DNA of 64,000 nucleotides from Flagellimonas onchidii (GTDB lineage: Bacteria > Bacteroidota > Bacteroidia > Flavobacteriales > Flavobacteriaceae): the NCBI RefSeq assembly GCF_004804315.1, contig NZ_SRXX01000002.1:124001-188000 (forward strand), given 5' to 3'. How positions within the stretch are numbered: position 1 is the first letter of the stretch; the number at the start of each line of letters is the position of its first letter. The translations under genes and the position numbers were made by a program. The notes below the pieces were generated by a model. That model did no database searches. It was not told the DNA's origin and worked only from the letters and a program-made list of their open reading frames with translations. Below, piece by piece: positions 26,441 to 35,353 of the stretch.

Positions 26441-27130
26441 ATGTTCAAAACCAAAATAAGAATACTTCTTGTGCTTTCCCTTTTCGGCCTATTGAAAACA
26501 AGTAATGCTCAAGATTGGGCAAATCTTCAAAAATATCAAGAAGCAAACGCTTCTCTTCTTTCTCTTTCGGAGGAAGAAAATCGGGTGGTTTTCATAGGAA
26601 ACTCCATTACAGAGGGTTGGTCTTCGGCGCATCCAGACTTTTTTGAAGGGAAACCGTATGTGAATCGTGGAATCAGCGGGCAGACCACTCCACAAATGCT
26701 ATTGCGGTTTAGGCAAGATGTAATCGACCTGCAACCCAAAGTTGTTGTAATCTTGGCAGGTACCAATGATATTGCTGGTAATACAGGCCCTATGACCTTA
26801 CGGCAAATTCGTGACAACATTCTTTCCATGGTTGAACTTGCGGAAATTAATGGCATTCGACCCATTATTTGCTCTATACTTCCCGCATATGATTATCCTT
26901 GGCGACCTGGTTTAAAACCCAATGAAAAAATTCCAAGATTGAACTTGATGCTCCAAAAAATGGCCAGAGAAAAAAACCTTGTATACTTGGATTATTTTTC
27001 CGCCATGACCGATGAGCGAAATGGCCTTTCAAAAGAATTGGCAGAAGATGGGGTACACCCCACAAAAAAAGGATATGAAATTATGGAAGGTCTTGCAGAA
27101 AAAGCCATCAGAGTTGCTTTGGGAAATTGA
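26441..27130 (+). CDS. Secreted SGNH/GDSL hydrolase
   Basis: The 229-residue protein has a signal peptide ending in SNAQ and the four SGNH blocks: IGNSITEGW (Ser), RGISGQTTPQML (Gly), LAGTNDIAG (Asn) and DGVHPTKKGYE (Asp and His). This layout fits carbohydrate or lipid esterases, such as acetylxylan esterase-like or platelet-activating factor acetylhydrolase-like enzymes. It acts in the periplasm or outside. The next gene is a glycosyltransferase 46 bases later. Confidence 0.9.
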   Translation: MFKTKIRILLVLSLFGLLKTSNAQDWANLQKYQEANASLLSLSEEENRVVFIGNSITEGWSSAHPDFFEGKPYVNRGISGQTTPQMLLRFRQDVIDLQPKVVVILAGTNDIAGNTGPMTLRQIRDNILSMVELAEINGIRPIICSILPAYDYPWRPGLKPNEKIPRLNLMLQKMAREKNLVYLDYFSAMTDERNGLSKELAEDGVHPTKKGYEIMEGLAEKAIRVALGN

Positions 27131-27176
27131 GTCCTTATTGAACTAAAGCCCCATAGGTGTACACTTAATTTATGTA

Positions 27177-28184
27177 ATGCAAGAGTATAAGGTTAGTATT
27201 CTCATTCCGTTCAAGAACACAGCACATTTTCTTCCTGAATGCCTTGATTCCATAATAAACCAAGACTATGTGCATTGGGAGGTGCTGGCAGTGAATGACC
27301 ATTCTGAGGATGAAAGTTTGAACGTCCTCCGGTCCTACTCCAAAAAAGATTCCAGAATAAAGGTTTTTTCCAATCAGGGTGCTGGTATAATTCCAGGATT
27401 GAGAACAGCTTATTCAAATGCAACCGGAGCTTTGATTTCCAGAATGGACTCAGATGATATTATGAAACCCAACCGTTTATCCAGTATGGTCAATAGTTTG
27501 GTCAAATATGGAAAAGGTTATGTTTCGGTCGGGCAAGTAAAGTACTTTTCAAATCGAGGCATTAGCAATGGATATGAACGGTATGAGAAATGGTTGAATC
27601 ACTTGACTTCTACAGGAAAAAACTACACCGAGATCTATAAAGAATGTGTAATCCCCTCTCCCTGTTGGATGGTATTTCGAGAAGATTTGGACCTATGCGG
27701 TGCTTTTGAGCCAGATAGATACCCAGAAGATTATGATCTCACATTTCGGTTTTACGAAAAAGGATTAAAAATAATTCCTTGTAATCAAATCTTGCACCTA
27801 TGGCGAGACTACGATACCAGAACTTCTCGAACCCATGAGCATTATGCACAAAATTATTTTTTGGACATCAAACTCCATTATTTTTTAAAATTGGATTATT
27901 TCAAAAACCGTTCTCTGGTAATTTGGGGAGCTGGATTCAAGGGGAAAACCATAGCCAAGAAGCTTGTCGAACAAAAAATTGATTTCACTTGGCTCTGTGA
28001 TAACCCCAAAAAGATTGGAAAAAAGATTTATGGAAAAGAGTTGGTTCACTTTACGGCTTTGGAGAAATTAGAGAACCCACAAAGTATTGTTACCGTAGCC
28101 AATGAAGATGCTCAATCAGAAATCGAGAACTTTTTTACAAAAATTGAACAGCGAGCTTCGACGGATTACTTTTTCTTTTGCTGA
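27177..28184 (+). CDS. Glycosyltransferase family 2 protein with a C-terminal extension
   Basis: The 335-residue protein has a GT-A fold domain (about 1-220) with VSILIPFKNTAHFLPECLDSI, NDHSEDES and the metal-binding SRMDSDDIM. After about residue 240 there is a second small domain beginning VIWGAGFKGKTIAKKL, a Rossmann-like nucleotide motif with WLCDNPKKIG. It transfers a sugar to a cell-surface glycan or lipid; donor and acceptor are not known. It stands alone, just before a repeat-rich intergenic region. Confidence 0.88.
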   Translation: MQEYKVSILIPFKNTAHFLPECLDSIINQDYVHWEVLAVNDHSEDESLNVLRSYSKKDSRIKVFSNQGAGIIPGLRTAYSNATGALISRMDSDDIMKPNRLSSMVNSLVKYGKGYVSVGQVKYFSNRGISNGYERYEKWLNHLTSTGKNYTEIYKECVIPSPCWMVFREDLDLCGAFEPDRYPEDYDLTFRFYEKGLKIIPCNQILHLWRDYDTRTSRTHEHYAQNYFLDIKLHYFLKLDYFKNRSLVIWGAGFKGKTIAKKLVEQKIDFTWLCDNPKKIGKKIYGKELVHFTALEKLENPQSIVTVANEDAQSEIENFFTKIEQRASTDYFFFC

Positions 28185-28200
28185 TATAATGGACAATAAA

Positions 28201-28308
28201 CAATGTACAATTACCAATTTGCAATGAACAATTCAATCAGTTATTATTAAAAACTGTTAATTGACCATCGATTATCACCAATTGTTTATTGAACATTGTT
28301 TAAATATC
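28201..28308. repeat. Cluster of ATTGTTnATTGaacATTG-type intergenic repeats
   Basis: The gap holds many short overlapping units such as CAATGTACAATT, GCAATGAACAATT, ACTGTTAATTG (28253-28263) and ATTGTTTATTGAACATTG (28281-28298). The ACTGTTAATTG and ATTGTTTATTGA units recur near 60979-61003. The last copies overlap the -33 region of the BatA operon promoter. Confidence 0.6.
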
Positions 28309-28316
28309 TATATTTG
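28289..28316 (+). promoter_or_regulatory. Promoter of the BatA operon
   Basis: TTG (28289-28291) is followed after 17 bases by TATATTTG (28309-28316), an exact -7 match. The first ATG at 28334 is 17 bases further on. The TTG belongs to a copy of the intergenic repeat. Confidence 0.6.
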
Positions 28317-28333
28317 TCCAATCGTAATGTGGA

Positions 28334-30259
28334 ATGCAGTTTAAACATCCAGAAATTCTTTGGGCCCTTTTTCTTCTACTAATTCCCATTTTAATTCATC
28401 TTTTTCAACTCCGTAGATTTAAAAAAACTCCTTTTACCAATGTAGTTATGCTACAAAAAGTAGTCTCTGAGTCAAGAAAAAGCAATATGCTCAAAAAGTG
28501 GCTGCTTCTGTTTACCAGACTTTTATTACTAACTGCCTTGGTAATTGCCTTTGCCCAGCCTTTCATAGCTTCCCAAACAGCGCTTAAGCAAAAAGAAACG
28601 GTAATCTATTTGGACAATTCGTTCAGTATGCAAGCCAAGGAGAACGGACTTTCGTTGTTGGAAAAATCTGTTCAGGATTTAATCAAAAATATAGATAAGG
28701 AACAAGTGCTTAGCCTCTTTACAAATGAGCACACCTTCAAAAACATTACGGTCAAGAACATTCAGAACGATTTATTATCCATCCCCTATTCATATAAGCA
28801 GTTAGGTTTGGATGAAGTTAAACTGAAAGCCGGCACTTTATTTTCCAAATCCGATGGTACTATAAAAAACCTTATTCTTATTTCGGATTTTCAGCAAAGA
28901 ACAGGGACTCACAAGAGCATACAAGATTCAACAATTCGTAAGTACTTCGTTCCAGTTTTTCCTTCCGAGGTACAAAACGTTTCTATAGACTCGATTCAAG
29001 TTTCGGACAATACCTTGAATCAACTACTACTCAAGGTCATGCTTTCAGGAGGTTCTGAAGAGGAAACAGTTCCCATTTCGTTATACAACAAAGACACTTT
29101 AATCGCAAAAGTTGCAGCAAAATTTGAATCTGGTGACCATACAGAAGTTGAGTTTTCCATTCCCAATGACGAAGAAATAGATGGGCGATTACAAATTATT
29201 GAAAATGGAGGCGCAGGCTATGACAACACATTTTATTTTAATATCGGTAAAAAGGAAAAGATAAAAGTATTGTCCATTGGAGAGACGGATGACAATTATT
29301 TATCTCGATTGTATACTGCTGATGAGTTTGTCCTGACCCAGATTCCTTTGGATCAACTGGATTACAGTATCTTAAACCAACAGCATACGGTTATTCTGAA
29401 CAACTTAAAGTCAATTCCAAATAGTTTGCAGGAGGTACTCTCTGTTTTTAAGGAAAATGGGGGGACTCTTGTCGTAATTCCATCATTAGAGAGTGATTTA
29501 ACTTCATACAACCAATTTTTATCCAATTTTTATGGCACTCAACTGCTAGAAGCTTCAAACGTTGCCAAAAGAATCACCAATATATCATTTGGGCATCCAC
29601 TATATAAAAATGTGTTTGAGCAACAGGTGGACAATTTTCAATATCCGACTGTGAATCATTTTTTCAGAATACGGTCAAATTTACCAAAAGTGCTTTCCCT
29701 AGAAGGCAATGATGCCTTTTTAGTGGGCAATAACGGTTTTTATCTATTTGCCACTTCATTGAAAAAAGAAAACACCAACTTTAAGAATTCTCCACTAATT
29801 GTTCCTACATTTTATAACATGGCAGAATTCAGCTTGAAAATGAATGATCTATATTATACGCTAGGAAATTCAGTATCAGTGGATGTTCCGGTAAATCTTG
29901 GGAGCGATAAGATTCTAAATGTTTCGAAACTTGGTGAAACCTTTATTCCGTTGCAACAAAGTTTTCCCAATAAAATAAGATTGACTTTTGATGATATTCC
30001 TACTTCGGATGGAATTTTTAGTGTTTTAAAGGATGGCCAATCCGTGAGGAATATCAGTTTCAATTACCCTAGGACGGAGAGTAAACTCAATTATATGGAT
30101 CTAAATGGATTTACAAACGTAGAGATTCTAGATTCTGTTCCTTCCCTGTTTAATCAACTTAAAACTGAGGATGCCATTACCGCTTATTGGAAATGGTTTG
30201 TTATTTTAGCGCTGTTTCTGGCGCTTGTCGAAGTAATCATTCAAAAATTTGTTAAATGA
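28334..30259 (+). CDS. BatA-domain membrane protein
   Basis: The 641-residue protein starts with the BatA N-terminal domain: FKHPEILWALFLLLIPILIHLFQLRR (only partly quoted) with two membrane helices and LRRFKKTPFTNVVML. A periplasmic part with a von Willebrand-like fold (TVIYLDNSFSMQA, resembling a DxSxS site) and long beta-rich region follows, and one more helix lies at the C-terminus. It resembles the BatA/B group linked to aerotolerance, which also includes uncharacterised flavobacterial members. Its stop overlaps the next start by four bases. Confidence 0.85.
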   Translation: MQFKHPEILWALFLLLIPILIHLFQLRRFKKTPFTNVVMLQKVVSESRKSNMLKKWLLLFTRLLLLTALVIAFAQPFIASQTALKQKETVIYLDNSFSMQAKENGLSLLEKSVQDLIKNIDKEQVLSLFTNEHTFKNITVKNIQNDLLSIPYSYKQLGLDEVKLKAGTLFSKSDGTIKNLILISDFQQRTGTHKSIQDSTIRKYFVPVFPSEVQNVSIDSIQVSDNTLNQLLLKVMLSGGSEEETVPISLYNKDTLIAKVAAKFESGDHTEVEFSIPNDEEIDGRLQIIENGGAGYDNTFYFNIGKKEKIKVLSIGETDDNYLSRLYTADEFVLTQIPLDQLDYSILNQQHTVILNNLKSIPNSLQEVLSVFKENGGTLVVIPSLESDLTSYNQFLSNFYGTQLLEASNVAKRITNISFGHPLYKNVFEQQVDNFQYPTVNHFFRIRSNLPKVLSLEGNDAFLVGNNGFYLFATSLKKENTNFKNSPLIVPTFYNMAEFSLKMNDLYYTLGNSVSVDVPVNLGSDKILNVSKLGETFIPLQQSFPNKIRLTFDDIPTSDGIFSVLKDGQSVRNISFNYPRTESKLNYMDLNGFTNVEILDSVPSLFNQLKTEDAITAYWKWFVILALFLALVEVIIQKFVK

Positions 30260-31509
30260 ACATGCTGCTGAAGTCGGCCAAGATTGTATGCCCCGAGAAT
30301 AAGGCATTGCACCTTAAAAAAAGGGATATTCTAATTAAAAAGGGAGTTGTTGAAAAGATTGCTGCTTCTATTGAGGCTCCTTCGAATGTCAAAGTAGTAA
30401 CAAAAAAAAATCTACATGTTTCTTTAGGATGGTTTGATTCAGGTGTAGCTTTTGGGGAGCCGGGGTTTGAAGAACGGGAAACCATTTCCAATGGCCTAAA
30501 AGTAGCGGGACAAAGTGGTTTTACGGACGTTTTACTAAATCCGAATACTAGACCCGTTCCAGATACCAGCTCTGACGTGGTTTTTCTAAAAGATAGGGCG
30601 AATGGAAGTGCTACACGCCTCTACCCAATAGGAACATTGACGAAAAATGCTGATGGAAAAGATTTGGCAGAACTATATGATATGAAAAATGCCGGTGCAG
30701 TGGCGTTTTATGATTTCAAACATCAAATATCAAATCCAAACCTGCTAAAAATAGCCCTTTTATATGCCCAAAATTTTGACGGGCTTGTGTTTTCATATGT
30801 CGAGGATGCCCAGATTAAAGGAAAAGGTATTGTCCACGAAGGTAAGGTGTCTACCACACTTGGACTTAAAGGTATTCCAGGTCTGGCCGAAGAACTGCAA
30901 ATCGTTAGGGACTTATTCATATTGGAATACACTGGTGGAAAATTGCATATTCCTACCATTTCGACCGCAAATTCAGTGAAGTTGATTGCCAATGCCAAAA
31001 AGAAAAGATTGGATGTTAGCTGCAGTGTTGCCATTCATAATCTTATCTACACCGATGAATCCCTAAAAGAGTTCGATACATCCTTTAAGGTATCCCCACC
31101 ACTGAGAGGTGCTGCTGATTGCAAAGCACTAATAAAAGGATTAAAGGACGGCACTGTTGATTTTATCACGACAGATCACCTTCCCATGGATGTTGAAGAA
31201 AAACGGGTTGAGTTCGACAATGCGGCAAACGGCACTATCGGATTGGAATCAGCTTTTGGAAGCCTAAACCGACTTTTGGGTACTGAGGACACTATTGCCT
31301 TGCTCACCAAAGGCCGTGAACGTTTCGGAATTGAAGCTCCGATGTTTGATGAAGGTCAATCGGCTTGTTTAACCCTCTTTGACCCAGAAGAAGATTACAT
31401 TTTTGAAAAAGAGCGCATTTTATCCATCTCAAAAAACAGTATGTTCCTAGGAGCTTCCCAAAAGGGAAAAGTCTATGGAATCATAAATAATAATCAAACA
31501 ACTCTCTAG
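30256..31509 (+). CDS. Dihydroorotase-like protein lacking metal-binding histidines
   Basis: The 417-residue protein is a full-length amidohydrolase of the type I dihydroorotase family. Where active enzymes have D-P-H-x-H-L-R-E-P-G, residues 61-70 read DSGVAFGEPG: both His and the Arg are gone. The HCED position reads YVED, and HIxHVST reads HIPTIST. Only the late Asp (TTDHLPMD) remains. It should be catalytically dead; a role as a structural or regulatory partner is inferred. It overlaps the BatA gene by four bases. Confidence 0.85.
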   Translation: MNMLLKSAKIVCPENKALHLKKRDILIKKGVVEKIAASIEAPSNVKVVTKKNLHVSLGWFDSGVAFGEPGFEERETISNGLKVAGQSGFTDVLLNPNTRPVPDTSSDVVFLKDRANGSATRLYPIGTLTKNADGKDLAELYDMKNAGAVAFYDFKHQISNPNLLKIALLYAQNFDGLVFSYVEDAQIKGKGIVHEGKVSTTLGLKGIPGLAEELQIVRDLFILEYTGGKLHIPTISTANSVKLIANAKKKRLDVSCSVAIHNLIYTDESLKEFDTSFKVSPPLRGAADCKALIKGLKDGTVDFITTDHLPMDVEEKRVEFDNAANGTIGLESAFGSLNRLLGTEDTIALLTKGRERFGIEAPMFDEGQSACLTLFDPEEDYIFEKERILSISKNSMFLGASQKGKVYGIINNNQTTL

Positions 31510-31513
31510 AATT

Positions 31514-31837
31514 TTGAGCAACTCCAATCCAGGAAAAACAACGGCTATAGTAGCTTACCTTACCATTGTGGGCAGTTTGATAGCCATTAGTATGAACTCC
31601 GAACCAAAAGATGCATATGCGAGATTTCATACACGGCAAGCCTTTGGGATCCATTTAATTTTTCATGCATTGGCCATTGTACTGACCTATACCGGAATAG
31701 TTTATGTTTCCTTCGGATTATTTCTACTATACCTTATTATTTGGGGATACGGATTTCTACAGGCCTTAAATGAAAAAACCCGACCTCTGCCGTTTTTAGG
31801 GGAACATTTTCAAAAATGGTTTACCTTTATTCCATAA
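31514..31837 (+). CDS. DUF4870-like small membrane protein
   Basis: The 107-residue protein is read from a TTG, four bases after the preceding stop; no ATG exists near the start. It has about three helices (TAIVAYLTIVGSLIAISM; AFGIHLIFHALAIVLTY; VSFGLFLLYLIIWGYG) and the DAYARFHTRQAFGIH segment of the DUF4870 (Tic20-like) type. The role is unknown. It lies in the BatA operon between the dihydroorotase-like gene and the esterase gene. Confidence 0.75.
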   Translation: MSNSNPGKTTAIVAYLTIVGSLIAISMNSEPKDAYARFHTRQAFGIHLIFHALAIVLTYTGIVYVSFGLFLLYLIIWGYGFLQALNEKTRPLPFLGEHFQKWFTFIP

Positions 31838-31846
31838 ATTATTCAA

Positions 31847-32506
31847 ATGTCCCCCACCTCACTTTCGTTAGAATATTTAGAACGTCCGTCATCCCTTAAA
31901 TTAGGAAAAAAACCATCTCTTTTTATGTTTCATGGCTATGGAAGCAACGAAGAAGATCTTTTCTCCTTTGCATCAGAACTTCCAGAGGAGCTACACGTTA
32001 TTTCAGTCAGAGCTCCGTATGACCTTGAACCTTTCGGTCATGCCTGGTATGCCATTAATTTTGATGCCAAATATGGTAAATGGAGTGATGACGAGCAAGC
32101 AAAAGAATCTAGGGGTAAAATTGTCGCTTTTATTGACGAAGCTTGTGAGTTGTTTGATTTGGACACAGCGAACATTACACTTTTAGGATTCAGCCAAGGT
32201 ACTATTTTGAGTTATTCTGTGGCACTTTCATTTCCTGATAAAATCAAGAATGTAGTCGCTCTAAGCGGTTATATCAATGAAAATATTTTGTTGGAAGGCT
32301 ATAAAGACAAAAATCACAGTTCTTTAAATATTTATGCCTCTCATGGCCAAGTAGACCAAGTAATTCCCTTGGAATGGGCGCAAAAAACACCTGCTTTTCT
32401 AACAGAATTGGGCGTGAACCATGTTTATGAGGAATTCCCAATTGGGCATGGAGTTTCTCAACAGAACTTTTATTCGTTCCGGGAGTGGCTTGTTCAGCAT
32501 ATTTAG
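31847..32506 (+). CDS. Alpha/beta hydrolase (phospholipase/carboxylesterase family)
   Basis: The 219-residue enzyme has the oxyanion segment LFMFHGYGSNEEDL, the nucleophile elbow GFSQGT, an Asp in SHGQVDQVIP and a His in PIGHGVSQ. This is the acyl-protein thioesterase/carboxylesterase YpfH-like group. It has no signal peptide, so it acts in the cytoplasm. It closes the operon that begins at the BatA gene, and its stop codon overlaps the stop of the convergent next gene by four bases. Confidence 0.9.
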   Translation: MSPTSLSLEYLERPSSLKLGKKPSLFMFHGYGSNEEDLFSFASELPEELHVISVRAPYDLEPFGHAWYAINFDAKYGKWSDDEQAKESRGKIVAFIDEACELFDLDTANITLLGFSQGTILSYSVALSFPDKIKNVVALSGYINENILLEGYKDKNHSSLNIYASHGQVDQVIPLEWAQKTPAFLTELGVNHVYEEFPIGHGVSQQNFYSFREWLVQHI

Positions 32507-32997
32507 TTACTGCGAGCGTAAAGTAGGTGATCCATTAAGGTGAAATCTACACCCAAATCGTCTTTTAACTCATACTTGATAACCAGATCTCCCCAATATT
32601 TACCATCTGAAAAATCGGCCAACAACCATTTATGGTTAAGGATTTTTATTTTGTTGATTTTGAAATCGCTTTCCATCCCTTCATAGGGAACCAATGGATT
32701 ATTTCCTTTTTTTTCATTGGTTTCCAACAACTTATCCTCAATATACCTTACTGGGTCTTTTAAATTAAGATGGTCATAATATGCCAAGGCATCATCGTTG
32801 TTCTCCAATGAAAAGTATTGCATATCAAGAACTTTTAATTGGGCTTGCTCCAAAGAATCTTTCAAACTAGTAACTTCAGATTCTAATTTATCAATATTAG
32901 AATTCAAGCTTTTTTGAAGGTTATTGGCGCTGACAAATTGATACAAGACAATCAATGCGGCAAATACAAACAGGTAAAGGAATATTTTACTTTTCAT
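32503..32997 (-). CDS. Membrane-anchored coiled-coil protein of unknown function
   Basis: The 164-residue product has one N-terminal hydrophobic helix (IFLYLFVFAALIVLYQFV), a coiled-coil stretch (DKLESEVTSLKDSLEQAQ) and a small C-terminal domain with WLLADFSDGKYWGDLVIKYEL. I recall this flavobacterial type; its function is unknown. It lies four bases after the metallo-hydrolase gene on the same strand, so they are probably transcribed together. Confidence 0.8.
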   Translation of the reverse strand: MKSKIFLYLFVFAALIVLYQFVSANNLQKSLNSNIDKLESEVTSLKDSLEQAQLKVLDMQYFSLENNDDALAYYDHLNLKDPVRYIEDKLLETNEKKGNNPLVPYEGMESDFKINKIKILNHKWLLADFSDGKYWGDLVIKYELKDDLGVDFTLMDHLLYARSN

Positions 32998-33001
32998 TCT
33001 T

Positions 33002-33778
33002 CTAAATCTTTAATTGTAAATTATCATAAGCTAAAAACACATTTTCAGGGAGTTTCTCCTCTACTTCGGCATGAAATCCCAATAAATGACTAATATGGGT
33101 GAAATATGTTTTCTCGGCGCCTACTTTCTCAGCAAAATCTAGAGCTTCTTTCAAATTAAAATGTGAATGATGCGGCTCTGAACGAAGCGCATTAACAACC
33201 AATATCTTTGCTCCTTTCATTTTTTTGATTTCTTCCTCTTCAACCCGTTTTACATCAGTCAAATACACAAAATCTCCAAAACGATAACCAAAAACGGATA
33301 ATCGATTATGAAATGCTTCAATGGGCACTACATTTATATTTCCCAAGCCAATAGTACTCCCCTTCTCTACCTCATTTACAATAACGGCGGGTGCCCCAGG
33401 ATATCTATCCTTATCGGCGAAAATATAATCAAACCGTTTTTTTAGAGACTTTATCACCCTTTGGTGGGCATAAATCGGAATATCACCTTGTCTGAAAAAA
33501 AAGGGGCGTATATCATCAATTCCAGCTGTATGGTCGGCATGCTCATGGGTGAAGAGAATTCCATCCAACCTTGGGATGGGGTTTGCGAGCATTTGCTGTC
33601 TAAAATCGGGACCGCAATCAATAACATAATTGTAATTGTTCCAAGACACCAAAACAGACACACGAAGTCGCTTGTCACGAGAATCTTTGCTCAAGCAAAC
33701 AGGATGATCACTTCCAATAATGGGTATCCCTTGCGAGGTTCCTGTCCCCAAAAAAGTAATGGTCATCATATCATCCAT
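33002..33778 (-). CDS. MBL-fold metallo-hydrolase (PhnP-like)
   Basis: I choose the ATG at 33778 (258 residues); an ATG nine bases further in (MMTITFLG) is also possible. The protein has GTGTSQGIP, the zinc-binding FTHEHADHTAGIDDIRPF, YLTDVKRV, HHSHFNLKEAL and a late HISHLLGFH, the pattern of the phosphodiesterases related to PhnP (phosphoribosyl cyclic phosphate). No phn genes are nearby, so the substrate may be another cyclic phosphate. The coiled-coil membrane protein gene follows by four bases. Confidence 0.88.
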   Translation of the reverse strand: MDDMMTITFLGTGTSQGIPIIGSDHPVCLSKDSRDKRLRVSVLVSWNNYNYVIDCGPDFRQQMLANPIPRLDGILFTHEHADHTAGIDDIRPFFFRQGDIPIYAHQRVIKSLKKRFDYIFADKDRYPGAPAVIVNEVEKGSTIGLGNINVVPIEAFHNRLSVFGYRFGDFVYLTDVKRVEEEEIKKMKGAKILVVNALRSEPHHSHFNLKEALDFAEKVGAEKTYFTHISHLLGFHAEVEEKLPENVFLAYDNLQLKI

Positions 33779-33826
33779 TAAAATCAAAATTATAACTTAT
33801 TTATTTAATAGATTTGATTAAGAGTG

Positions 33827-33834
33827 TAACTTTG
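33827..33834 (+). promoter_or_regulatory. Candidate -7 element for the 489-residue protein
   Basis: TAACTTTG is an exact TAnnTTTG match, 20 bases before the ATG. No well-placed TTG was found. Confidence 0.4.
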
Positions 33835-33854
33835 TTTTTAATAAAACACTGGTT

Positions 33855-35324
33855 ATGTCAACTGCTTCTCGCAACGTAAATAGCTTTGAAAATATACCTT
33901 CGATAAAGGCAAAAACACTTCGGATAAACTTAAATCCCAATATATATGGAACCTTCGCCGAGATTGGTGCGGGCCAAGAAACTGCACGACAGTTTTTTAG
34001 GGCCGGGGGGGCTTCAGGAACCATTGCCAAGGCCATGAGCGCCTACGACAAATCGTTCAGTGATGCCATATATGGAGTTGAGGAGGATGGCAGGTATGTT
34101 ACCCAAGCCAGGCTTAAAGGAATGTTACGACATGAAATGCGCTTGGTAGAAGAACGTATAAGTCGCGAGAACAATCCGGATTATTTGTTTTTCAGCTATG
34201 CCAACACGGTTGCCACCATTGATTTTTCCAAAAGATACAAAGGTCATGGATGGATTGGAATCCGTTTTCAGCTTGATCCCAAACAAAAGGAGTACGATGA
34301 AATTGTGCTTCACATTCGTTTTAAACAAAATGAAGCCCGATTACAACAGGAAACCTTGGGTATTTTGGGTGTAAACTTAATTTATGGGGCTTTTTTCAAG
34401 TATCATAAACCCAAAAAGCTATTAAAATACCTATATGACCATATTGATAAGGATACCATAGAGATTGACATGGTCAATTTTATAGGTCCAAACTTTAAGG
34501 ATGTGGATAACAGGCTTATGAGCCTACAGCTCATCCGAAATGACATGACCGATGCGGTAATGTTTGGTCCTGATGGGAATAACTTACTCCCTGCTGCCGT
34601 ATTGTACAAGAAAAATATTTTGGCACTTCGAGGAAGTTTTAGACCAGTTACCAAGGTGAACATGGATATGTTTCAAAAGTCTTACGATATTTTTATACGA
34701 GAACAGACGGTAGAGTATGAAAATACCATAGTTGTTTTTGAAATTACTCTTTCCAACTTAAAGGCTGCCGGTGAAATAGACGAGCAGGACTTTATGGATC
34801 GTGCAGAACTGTTATGCTCTTTGGGACATACTGTGCTGATTTCCAACTTTCAGGAGTATTATAAACTGGTAGAGTACTTTAACAACTATACAAAGGCCAA
34901 GATTGGACTGACCATGGGGGTGAACAATCTGGTTGATATTTTTGACGAAAAATACTATCGCGATTTAAGTGGTGGTATATTAGAAGCCTTTGGAAAGTTG
35001 TTCTTTAAGGATTTGAAAGTTTACCTATACCCCATGAAAGATGCAAACACGGGGCAGGTTATGACCAGCAACAATGTCAAAGTGCATCCTAGAATGAAGG
35101 AATTGTACAAGTTCTTTAAGTACAATGGCAAGGTCATGGACATCATCGACTATGACCCCGATATTATGCATATTTTCTCAAGGGAAGTGTTGAAACGAAT
35201 TACCAATGATGAAGAAGGTTGGGAAGAAATGTTACCAGAGGGTATTGCCGAAGTGATCAAAGAAAAACAATTGTTTGGAAAAAAAACATTGCCCCCAAAG
35301 GAGAAAGAAGAAGTTGGCAAATAA
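33855..35324 (+). CDS. Large conserved protein of unknown function
   Basis: The 489-residue protein has no signal peptide or membrane helix. Conserved-looking blocks are NPNIYGTFAEIGAGQETARQF (quoted only to the limit), HGWIGIRFQLDP, MVNFIGPNFKDVDNR, VMFGPDGNNLLP and YDPDIMHIFSREVL. I recall close relatives in many Bacteroidota and some other phyla, often named nicotinate-nucleotide adenylyltransferase, but I see no GxFxPxHxGH nucleotidyltransferase motif here, so that name is unsupported. The C-terminal 20 residues are Lys/Glu-rich. Confidence 0.8.
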   Translation: MSTASRNVNSFENIPSIKAKTLRINLNPNIYGTFAEIGAGQETARQFFRAGGASGTIAKAMSAYDKSFSDAIYGVEEDGRYVTQARLKGMLRHEMRLVEERISRENNPDYLFFSYANTVATIDFSKRYKGHGWIGIRFQLDPKQKEYDEIVLHIRFKQNEARLQQETLGILGVNLIYGAFFKYHKPKKLLKYLYDHIDKDTIEIDMVNFIGPNFKDVDNRLMSLQLIRNDMTDAVMFGPDGNNLLPAAVLYKKNILALRGSFRPVTKVNMDMFQKSYDIFIREQTVEYENTIVVFEITLSNLKAAGEIDEQDFMDRAELLCSLGHTVLISNFQEYYKLVEYFNNYTKAKIGLTMGVNNLVDIFDEKYYRDLSGGILEAFGKLFFKDLKVYLYPMKDANTGQVMTSNNVKVHPRMKELYKFFKYNGKVMDIIDYDPDIMHIFSREVLKRITNDEEGWEEMLPEGIAEVIKEKQLFGKKTLPPKEKEEVGK

Positions 35325-35353
35325 TATTTATTGATTTCTAGTAATGAGCCTTA

